From contig CM068547.1 of assembly GCA_035048495.1 (NCBI GenBank), forward strand, positions 22,327,913 through 22,391,912: DNA of 64,000 nt, in the 5' to 3' direction. Positions 54,790 to 63,005 of this stretch are shown in pieces. How positions within the stretch are numbered: position 1 is the first letter of the stretch; the number at the start of each line of letters is the position of its first letter. The translations under genes and the position numbers were made by a program. The DNA comes from Euptelea pleiosperma (Eukaryota; Streptophyta; Magnoliopsida; Ranunculales; Eupteleaceae). Under the pieces are notes generated by a model. That model searched no databases, was not told the DNA's origin, and saw only the letters and a list, made by a program, of their open reading frames with translations.

Positions 54790-55135
54790 TCACATCTGAT
54801 TAGTCAACTAATCATTTTAGCCAAACCTAGTTAGATTGGTTGACAAACATTATAGCTACACACAGTCAGATTGGCCAACTTAATCAATATAGTAAACCTA
54901 GCCAAACTGGTCATCTACACAAATCTAGTCCAATCCAGGCACGTTAGTTATCTACGTCTAGTCAACTTAACTATGCTAGTCAAACTAGTCAATATAGTCA
55001 ACCTTAGTTAAACTGGTAAACTTGATCAATCTAATCGACCTAATCAGCTGATAAAACTAATCAATCTATCTTCCAGTCAAACTGGTCATGCTAATCAACT
55101 AGCCTACTAGTCAAAATAGCCAGATTGTCCAATTA
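54790..55135. repeat. Degenerate AGTCAA-rich low-complexity tract
   Basis: About 345 bp dense in agtcaa, ctagtcaa, ggtcat and gccaaact words on the + strand, without a fixed period. It occupies most of what is left of the internal region of the gypsy element. No open frame is kept on either strand. Confidence 0.6.
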
Positions 55136-55447
55136 AGATCATCTGAGGATATGATTTTGTCAACATACCATTCTGTTACGATCTCCTTGAAAGGTATGAC
55201 AGTGTTAGGTTTGCAACATAGTCAAGCATAATTTAGAATTAAGTATTACAATAATATACATACAAACAATAGTACATAAATACTATTTATAAGTATTACA
55301 AACAATTAGAATGCTCTAGCTTATAATATTTCTAAGTGTCTCCAATGTATACTAAAAGGTCACGGTCTCTTTGATAATAATGAGCATATTAATCAAATAC
55401 CCTAATGGTCTCCATTACACTGGTCCCAAGGGTAATCTACTGACTGT

Positions 55448-55459
55448 GCTCTAATACCA
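55448..55459 (-). other. Primer binding site of the chromovirus-like element
   Basis: On the - strand TGGTATTAGAGC, 11 of 12 to the initiator-Met tRNA PBS TGGTATCAGAGC. About 55 bp separate it from the end of LTR homology (55516), more than the usual 0-5 bp, so a small insertion or LTR-end change has occurred. Confidence 0.7.
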
Positions 55460-55515
55460 TTCTATCATATACAACTCAATTATGCATAAGACCCATTACA
55501 CACAAATCCCTAGGT

Positions 55516-56183
55516 GTCCTCGAATCCGAATACCCAGATACGACCAAAAAATTCGTGGATCAACCCGTACCCGAACCCAGAGGTGATCCATGAATGTCCC
55601 CTAGTGGTCTAATTAGGTTAATTAGACTACTAAAGTTTATTCGAAAACCCATTAAATAAAAAAAAATTCTAGATGTAGAAAACAAATAATTAAAATAATT
55701 CATAATTCAAATAATTCAATCAATCAACTAAATGTGGAGAGAAGGCGGTGAGAACATGCTCTCAATCAAAGGCCTACATGCCTGTGAAAATAAATAAATA
55801 ATATTATAAAATAATCAAATACAACTTTCTAAAGTGTGGGATCTACTCCCAAATTCTCGTCGATCTCCTCGAATGCACCGTAGTCTTTCGCCTCAAAATC
55901 ATCTCATGTACCCGGTTCCTCAAAATCTAAAAATAGTATCGGTGTAGCATCGTGAGCCGAGGCCCAGTAATACAACAGTGTGCATGGTATGATATCATAC
56001 TATACAAGTTTTTTTAATCAATGTATGCATCCCAATCGTATAATAAGGATGACATGAATATGAGAGTGAATGCAAGTGAGTACAGGATGCAAATGCAACT
56101 AGTACGCATAACCAGATAGGGTCTCCATCTCCTTCCCGTACTAGAAGCAGTCTCATTGATCCATCTGTAGGATATAATAACGT
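55516..56183 (-). repeat. Remnant 5' LTR of the chromovirus-like element
   Basis: 668 bp aligning nearly end to end with 51531-52193. Homology ends at gatataataacgt, where the family-X U5 tail resumes. The remaining 2.5 kb of this LTR is missing. Confidence 0.85.
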
Positions 56184-56310
56184 ACTCATTGAATATGAAA
56201 ATTGTGTGCCCTAACCCCTAAGTGCGGATTCGACACCCTACACTTCTACCATGCAAAGAACTGCTAATTCTGCATGATATAAGTCTTAGAAAAAATAAAA
56301 TATTGTTGAA
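56184..56310 (+). repeat. U5 tail of family-X copy D
   Basis: Contains gtgccctaacccctaagtgcggattcgacaccctac and the aactgctaattctgc stretch. This parallels the U5 of copy A (32150-32240: ccccgagtgcggattgacatccgac...). It stops at aactaagggttg where the copia LTR begins, so the terminal hairpin is lost. Confidence 0.65.
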
Positions 56311-56604
56311 CTAAGGGTTGAAAGGAATATTTTCATCTTCAATTTGGCAAAGATTCCGTTTGACATAAAAACATTCTTGTAACCGTTCCTACGAGCACAA
56401 GTATAGTGTGGAGATGTCGTGGTACGTATACTTCGCCAATTATATGAAGACTAAAAGACAGAGACATCATGAATCAGACGGTTGACGACATGAGTCATCT
56501 GAGTAACTGTCGATTTGCCGGTTAACGATTGTGTACGCTCGATTAGAAAGGTAAGTGACTTAGTGGCCATAAGAATTAGCTAAAATGAACAAAATATAAT
56601 GGTC
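56311..56604 (+). repeat. Head of a copia LTR (about 294 bp)
   Basis: Begins TGAAAGGAATATTTTCATC and aligns with the 3' LTR of copia copy 2 from 7527 to about 7815 (shared: cattcttgtaaccgttcctacgagcac and cttagtggccata). Homology stops exactly where the palindromic array would begin. Confidence 0.85.
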
Positions 56605-57128
56605 AAACTTAGTCATTAGACTTCTCTCTTCACTTGTGCTTGTTGCTACAGCAACTGCCCGCGCGCCACGACCGTCTCCACCAGCGAACTCCGTTAGCTG
56701 CACCCTGCTGCTACTTGCTTCTGCAATTTTTGCTCTGCTCCCTCCTCAGCCTTCCACACCAGCAAACTTTTCTCCCCCTATTGCTGACCAGCAACACCAC
56801 CGTCCTGCCACCAGTAGCACCTCTATCCACACCAGCAGCAAGTGTAGCCCTTCCATTCCACTGGCCAATATCCTTCTCTGTGCAAGAGACGGTCTGCTAC
56901 TTCTCCTTCACCGGTCACCACGGGGAGCAACGTCGCTGCATGCCTGCAACTCCACCATGGCTTTCACGATCCACTTGTTGACCGTGTTATCCACCTGTTG
57001 AAGGTCCGCATTTACCTTGCTCACATGTGCCTTCAACCACTACTGCCTCATTGGTCCACTTCACCTCCATGCATCACCGCCAATAGCATCTCCAAAAATT
57101 TTTGAGATCCTTACCTGATTGATTTCAG
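56605..57128. other. C-rich segment of unknown origin
   Basis: GC-richer than its surroundings, with many caccac, ctgctg and ctgcaac words. In composition it resembles the variable leaders of family-X LTRs, but I could not align it to any. Open frames on the + strand (56634-57001) overlap in two frames and look like chance. It ends with tgatttcag immediately before in-frame gag sequence. Confidence 0.4.
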
Positions 57129-58538
57129 GCTAAGGTCACTGCTATTGAGGAGAGCAAGGATGTTGACTCTCTCAAAGTTGATGAATTGGTTGGGTCTTTA
57201 CAAACTTATGAGATGAATTTGAGACAACCGAAGAAATCAAAATGTATTGCCCTTAAAGTTTCTAAAGCTCAAGATTCTGAGTCGGATGTTGACTCTGAAA
57301 TCGAAATGGCATTATTTGTGAAAAAATTCAAAAAGTTTTTTCGTTCTAAAAATGAAAGAATTAAGAACAATAAAACATTTGATAAATCGAAGGAACATGC
57401 CAGACCTCATGAGAGAGGTAGCAGAAGTGAAAGGAACCGTAGGGAAAGCCTATCAAGTGAACCCCAATGTTTTAAATGTAAGGGTTTTGGTCACTTTGCA
57501 AATGTGTGCCCAAACAAAGAAGAATACAAGGGCAAGGCAAACGCCTTCAATGCTACATGTGATGAAGAATCAGAAGATCATTCTGATGATTCAGATAACA
57601 ATGGAAAGACTGATAAGTATACAACATTTGTTGCTCGTTTCAATATATCTCATGGAGATTCCCAGAAAAGTGATGATGAGAGTTCGGAAGACTCTTACAA
57701 TGGAAACTCGGGTGACTCGACAATTGATGTGAAGAACTGTACGAGGAATCGATAAAGTTCATTAAGGCTAACAAAGTTTTACCTGACAGAGTTAAAAGTC
57801 TTGACTCTAAAAATGCAGGCTTATTAATTGACACTGAAAAATTAAAGTATTGATTATTGATTTAGAGCAAGAGAATGAGTCTCTGTTGAAAAGGAACAAG
57901 TCACTGGAATATGAATTCCAAACTTGCATGACACGTAAGGAATCCCCGAAAATGAGCTTCTTAAATCAAAGAGGGATGTGTCAGGATTCTCATCCAGCTC
58001 TGCAAAGCTTGATGAGATTCTTCGTGTTTGAAAAGTCTATGGAGACAAACAGGGTTTGGGTTACAAAAATAATCAAGAAAAATGGTCTTCCTCCAAGATG
58101 ATTTTTGTTAAGGCTCAAGCTATTCCCACTCAGATCAAGGACCAAATCAAAATTGTCAAAAGCAATTGTCAGTGCAAGTATTGCAAAATTATGGGTCATG
58201 TAATTAGAGATTGTTACAAGTTAAGAAGAGGACATCAAAATCCTCTAGAAAAAGTGGTGAATACCACTCAAAATATGAAAAGTCAAAGATTTCTTATGAA
58301 GACACATTATGAGATAAATTATTTGGATGTGCTATCTAGGAAGATGAAAGACCCACTGGAAAGGTCTAGAGAATTAATCAAGGAGATTGAGTCCCTTGAG
58401 AAATTCAAACAACCTCAAACTTCAATAACTCAAAAGAGGAGAGATCCTAAGAGAATTGATCCGTCCACCAAAATCACATCTGTGTGGGTTAGGAAAGATT
58501 CTCTGAAGGAGAAATGTTCAACAATGTCCTATTTCTGA
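57129..58538 (+). pseudogene. Copia gag, frameshifted
   Basis: From 57129: AKVTAIEESKDV, then DELVGSLQTYEMNL (the gag/UBN2 domain end), KKFKKFFRSKNE, and a CCHC zinc knuckle CFKCKGFGHFANVC (Cx2Cx4Hx4C, about 57466-57510). An acidic Ser/Asp-rich stretch stops at 57755 through an apparent 1 nt loss, since EELYEESIKFIKANK reads on in the next frame. Coiled-coil-like DLEQENESLLKRNKSLEYEF follows, then a second CCHC, CKYCKIMGHVIRDC (about 58176-58217), and VWVRKD near the end. Gag would coat the RNA. At least two frame breaks make it non-functional. Confidence 0.85.
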
Positions 58539-59979
58539 GCAGCGTGCTCTCTATCCCCTCGTGTTCTCCATTCTTATATTTTTTAGGGATATTTTTTTGT
58601 TTTTCTTTTTGATTTTGCTTAGTTTTGAAGAATAAAAATTGAAAATATTTTAGAAAATCAAATGATCAATTCTACAAAAGAATGTTAAAATTATTATTTG
58701 ATTATATGATTTTGATGAGCAGTAATTTCTGAGAACATTCCAAGAAAAAGAACTTAACTGTTAGTAAAATTTTGCTAATCTGTATATTATATCTTTTAAT
58801 TATTATGATTGGTCAATTTTTACTAGTGTGCATTAGAAGATTATTAAAACAGTATATCTCATATTCACATTCACACTGATTATTTTTGTGGGAATGGATT
58901 TGATAAAGGTTTGAGATCTTGTATTATTGGAATTAGGAATAAACCTCTACTGATTATAACTTCAAATTAGTAGTGTTCCTACCTTTAGTTGTTTTCGAAA
59001 CTGCACTATAGTCGACTGTTGGCTTCCCAATGAGAGTTATTATTCTAAGGAAACAGCTACCTCCACAAAAGTTAGAGTGAAAGCCATTTGTATGGCCCTG
59101 TTTGAAATTAAAATTTGATTCTCATTGCTGTAGAAAAGGGCTACCTACATGGAGAGTGAAAGCTACTTATATTCAAAGTGAATAAAAAGAGTGTAAAAGA
59201 TAGCCAATTATCTAGAAAAATTCTTATCCATCAGCAAATACCCATATATATAAGCGTATGTGTGATCCCTTAATAACTCTAATGAGGATTTTATTATCGG
59301 ATACATGATACCTCTAGATTCTGATATTTATGAGAAATTATTGCTGAAATCTTATCTAGTATCACAGATGGACTCAAATCACTTACACTTGATGATATTA
59401 CTGTTGATATTAGAATCTATGATTACTAGTGATTTTTGACTTGCGCTAATGTCTGAAAGAATTAATATTTCTGATAAAACAAAAGATTGAACTAAGTGTT
59501 AGTTAATTATCTTTAATAAGAATCAGTGTTTAGTGCTTATCAAGATTGACTTCATGAATTGAATTCTAACATTTTTCTGGCGTATTATCTTTTCTAGAGA
59601 AGTTTAAAAATTGATTTTTGGCTTAAAAATATTTATTTGGGGGTCCTGGAAAATGAGTATTGGTTTTTAAAATTTAAAATTTTTTTTCTGCCCGAATCAT
59701 TCCAATCGATTGGACATTATAGACCAATCGATCGGACATCTCCAATCGATTGGCCACTTATCCCAATCAATTGGACAGTGCGACGTTCGGTTTAATAAAA
59801 ACCAAAATGGGTCATTTTCAACCCTAATCGATCCAATCGCTTCCCAGATATCTCCCAATCAATCGTAGGTGTCCGATCTACTATTTCCATAAGGTTTTGT
59901 GGAGCGATTATCTCGATTTCCCAGTTTTCTTCTTCATCCTCTTCATTGGGATTTTGGAAAGTTTTTAGGAAAAAATAGA
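58539..59979 (+). other. Spacer of the pol-less copia element with conserved block and palindromic motifs
   Basis: 58936-59320 is closely similar to 6325-6720 of copia copy 2. At 59702-59775 there are four palindrome-like words (two perfect AATCGATTGG, one AATCGATCGG, one AATCAATTGG) of the same type as in the U3 array at 7871-8227, here in an internal rather than LTR position. No open frame of note. Confidence 0.7.
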
Positions 59980-60161
59980 GTTATTCTGGTATTTTCTTCC
60001 ATTTTTGGTGCTTATGGCGACAAATCCTCGTCATAGAAGAGCTATTGTGGTCTCAGAAGAGGAAAATGAAGTTATTCTGGTATTTTCTTCAATTTTTGGT
60101 ACTTATGGCGACAAATCCTCATCGTAGAAGAGCTATTGTAGTCTCAAAAGAGGAAAGTGCC
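59980..60161 (+). repeat. 91 bp tandem duplication at the start of the env-like ORF
   Basis: gttattctggtattttctt recurs at 59980 and 60071, and atggcgacaaatcctc at 60014 and 60105: two copies 91 bp apart with a few substitutions. As 91 is not a multiple of three, the upstream ATG now reads about 37 codons to a stop and only the second ATG (60105) opens the long frame. Confidence 0.88.
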
Positions 60162-60972
60162 GATGAAGAACCCTTGGTTCAACAGACCCAATCTCGTGCA
60201 AAACGAGGTGGTCGACTTAGTGGTTCGCGGCACTCAGAGCGGGGTGAATCATCTAGAGGACCTAGGAGAGCTCATTCCCAGGGTCATTCCGGTCATACTG
60301 ATATTCCTTCGATAAGTGCTCCCATCTCCCTGTTCATTTCTGATTCTGCTAGAGATCGTTTTGAGCATTTCTCTGGTCGCAAATTCACTACTGAGCGAGT
60401 AATTGAATTTAGCACTATTTTGGGTACTATGGTTCATTCATTGTTCGTATCTCGCAAGTGGGTTCCTATCACTCGATTGACTATTCCATTTTACCCTGTC
60501 TTGGTTAAACTCTTTTATGCCAACATGCACTCCATTCAGTGTGATAACCCGAGTGAGCTATCCTTTCAGACTTATGTCTCTGGGGCTCACCTGACTATTA
60601 CACCTGATTTGATTTCTACCTTATTGGACATACCTCGTCCTCATACCTCATATAAGTACATTCCTAGGACTCGTGAATGACGACTGCTAGAGTCACCTTG
60701 ACCGAGACTCTCACAGGGCAGTTATTTGATTGGAGTACTTTTATTCCTCTTACCTCTCTTCTCCTTGAGTATCGTTTGTTGCACCTCATCGGTACTTACA
60801 ACATTGATCTACCTGGCCATGGGGCACAGGTGAACATTGATCGTCTTCAACTTCTTTATCATCTTGGCACTGGATTTGTCATTGACCTTCCGAGGTTCAT
60901 ATTTAGAGCCATGGTCAGAGCGGGTAGCCAGTTGGCTAACCATCCGTGTCTTCAATTTCCTCTGCTGGTGAG
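60105..60972 (+). pseudogene. Env-like / putative plant transposon protein ORF of copia element, frameshifted and truncated
   Basis: ATG 60105 gives MATNPHRRRAIVVSKEES, a basic Ser/Arg-rich segment, then a folded-looking region (FEHFSGRKFTTERVIEF, LTIPFYPVLVKLFYANM, LSFQTYVSGAHLTITPDLISTLLDIP). This resembles the env-like ORF downstream of pol in SIRE-type elements, also annotated as putative plant transposon protein. The frame stops at 60678-60680 but continues in another frame (TLTETLTGQLFDWSTFIPLTSLLLEYRLLHLI), a 1 nt shift. It is cut at 60972 by family-X copy E. No clear signal peptide or transmembrane segment, so a true envelope role is unsupported. Confidence 0.7.
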
Positions 60973-63005
60973 TGAAAGTAGGTTTTTTTCTCGTCGTTGG
61001 TTACAGAAACCCTAGAATCAACAAGATTTGTAATTTATCCGAGATTTCCTGGAAAATTCAGAGATTCTAGCATAGGGATTCGTGTCGGATGTCGATCCGC
61101 ACTCAGGATTAGGGAACGTGCAGTAAAGAACATAAAATGACTTTTTTTTTTTAAATACTTTTTTTCGATTTTATAGAGACTTATTAAAACTAATAAAATA
61201 ACGGATAAGAACTCATTAAAATAATTCCAAGAAATGAACACAAACAAATCAACTTTATTAAATCAAATGTAATACATTCACTAATTTAATGCAAAAATTA
61301 ACTAGTCTAACTAAAAAGCATTGAGAGAGAGAAAGAGATTTTAGAGGGGTGTACTAATCTTGAGAGAGAAGCTAGTGAAAGAAAATAGTTAAAACTAAGA
61401 AGATTTGGAGAGAAAAGGTGAAGGATCTCACCTTTATTGGAGGATCGATTGCAATGGTGACTGGTTCTTCCTCCTTCAATCAAGTGGAGCGGCTAGGGCT
61501 AAGAGATAGTGGAAACGGTGGCTAGAGGGGCTGGTGAAGGCGAGATGGAAGCTTCTTTTTTTTGCTGACCGTTGTGTTGGTTGAAGGACGCGGTGGAGTT
61601 TGAAGATGACGGCTTGGGCTTTGCTGCCGGCTTCAATGGTGGCTGGCCGGTGGTTGTGCAGGGGTGAAAAACGGCTGTGAGAGATGGCGCAAGAGATGTG
61701 GATGGCTTATGAGAAAAATGGGAAGGAGAAGATTTTTGGGAGGTGGAGAGTATGGAATTAGGGTAAAAACGTGGAGGAGAGCTGCAATGAAATATCCTCT
61801 TTTTCTTTTATAGGAACCATGGGTTCCTATATTAGAAACCCACGGTTTCTAATTTCATTTGAAAACGTGGTGAAGCCTACCATATAAGGGTGAAAATGTC
61901 CTTAGACATCCTCCATCCTAGCCGTCCATTGCATCCTATTTTAGCAACATTCTTCACACCATTTTCTTAAAAAGGAATTTTATTTTGAAGATAAAAGTTT
62001 CCCTCTAAAAATGTTCTTGCTTTCTTGGGTAAACACCACCTATTAATTTTTAGAAAACCACTCTCAAAACATTTTTCCAACACCATTCTTTTTTCCAAAA
62101 TAAGCCTAGAATATATTTCCTCGCAAAAATGTCTAGCCAAAAAATGTTTTTAGTGCTAAAACCATTTTCCTTTGTTGCTAAATGGGGTAACATTCTCCTG
62201 GGTCCCACTAAAATGGCTAGGCTACGGGTCATTGGTGATGGGCCCATATATTTGGCCCACATGGTTGAACATGGAATAATGAGCCTAATGGGTTCTACGA
62301 TGGAGTGATGGGTAATCGGACGGTCGAATTAGATGGTGATGATCAAGTGGGTCGTATGGTGAAGATCAGACAGGATAGGCCGTAGGACAGTGATTGTGAA
62401 GGGAGGGAGTATCGGATGGTTGAGATCGAAAAGTAGAGAGAGGATGAGGATCTAGAGAGAGGAGAGAGAAAATATTACAAAATTAAAGAGAAAATGCTAG
62501 TAGAAGGCCTTGAACCCTTGTCTTAGACTTGGTCTTCTGCATGCTTCACCAACTGAGCAAGCACTCGCCTTGTGTTAGTTTATAAGCTTTAATCTCCTTA
62601 GTCTCTTCTTTGAGGGCTTGTCTCTCCTTCTCTCTTGGTCGTCCCTTGATTCTGTCAACTCTCTGGTTCTTCCCATTTTGGCCTATATCTTCTCATCCCC
62701 AGCTTGTTGGCTCTTGAGCTTTGATCATAGATTCTGGAAGTTGATTGTGGGCCCGCATGCCATCAAAGTTGCCTAATTAGTGCTCCTACGATAGAAAAAT
62801 TGCGTAATGAGAATGGCTTCGCATGTGGATCAAATAACTGCATATGAATGCATGCGAATATACCATTTTAACCAGAAAAGCGTATTCTACGGAATGAGAG
62901 AAACTCTGACATAGAAATATTGATAAAAAATACAATTTTACGTAGAAGAGTGTGACAATGCTAGAAGGATAATTGCTTAAAATAAGCACTTTTGAGCGAA
63001 TATCA
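60973..63005 (-). repeat. Family-X LTR, copy E (2033 bp)
   Basis: On the + strand it runs from TGAAAGTAGGTTTTTTTC to TTGAGCGAATATCA. On the - strand: TACGTA near the start, tRNA-like module (62491-62560), TATAAAAG (61805-61812), a 380 nt leader, donor-like AAGGTGAGA (about 61433-61425) and the terminal hairpin. The flanks GTGAG and CAACT do not match, and the env-like frame does not resume on the right. One side was therefore rearranged after insertion. Confidence 0.78.
62491..62560 (-). other. tRNA-like Pol III module in U3 of family-X copy E (best preserved)
   Basis: On the - strand, A box TTGCTCAGTTGG (62560-62549; 11 of 12 to consensus) and B box GGTTCAAGGCC (62516-62506; 10 of 11), starts 44 nt apart. 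T-arm pairs at four of five positions including one G-U. TTTT at 62494-62491 begins ten bases after the B box. The D-arm GCTC...GAAGC is partly paired; the acceptor stem is not. Confidence 0.68.

Larger units (their letters stand above)
51518..56183 (-). mobile_element. Chromovirus-like gypsy element, internally deleted and 5'-truncated
   Basis: On the - strand: a remnant 5' LTR (55516-56183), a tRNA-iMet-type PBS (55448-55459), only about 730 bp of internal DNA, a coding tail and PPT (54722-54733), and a full 3' LTR (51518-54718). The tail before the PPT reads like the chromodomain-gypsy C-terminus (NFRDKIFF). The element cannot encode its own enzymes. It interrupts family-X copy D; the right side shows no matching duplication, so a deletion removed most of the 5' LTR. 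Confidence 0.75.
56311..60972 (+). mobile_element. Pol-less copia element (LTR head, gag, spacer, env-like), truncated
   Basis: The LTR head matches 7527-7815; gag follows from 57129. The spacer carries the same conserved block as copia copy 2, and an env-like ORF comes at 60105. The whole protease-integrase-RT-RNase H portion (about 4-5 kb) is missing between about 58538 and 58560. The right end is cut by family-X copy E. It cannot transpose without help. Confidence 0.75.

Noticed and set aside
62491..62560. A genuine tRNA gene
   Set aside because: A and B boxes and T-arm are good but the acceptor stem does not pair and the anticodon arm is unclear. It recurs inside LTRs, so I call it tRNA-like only.
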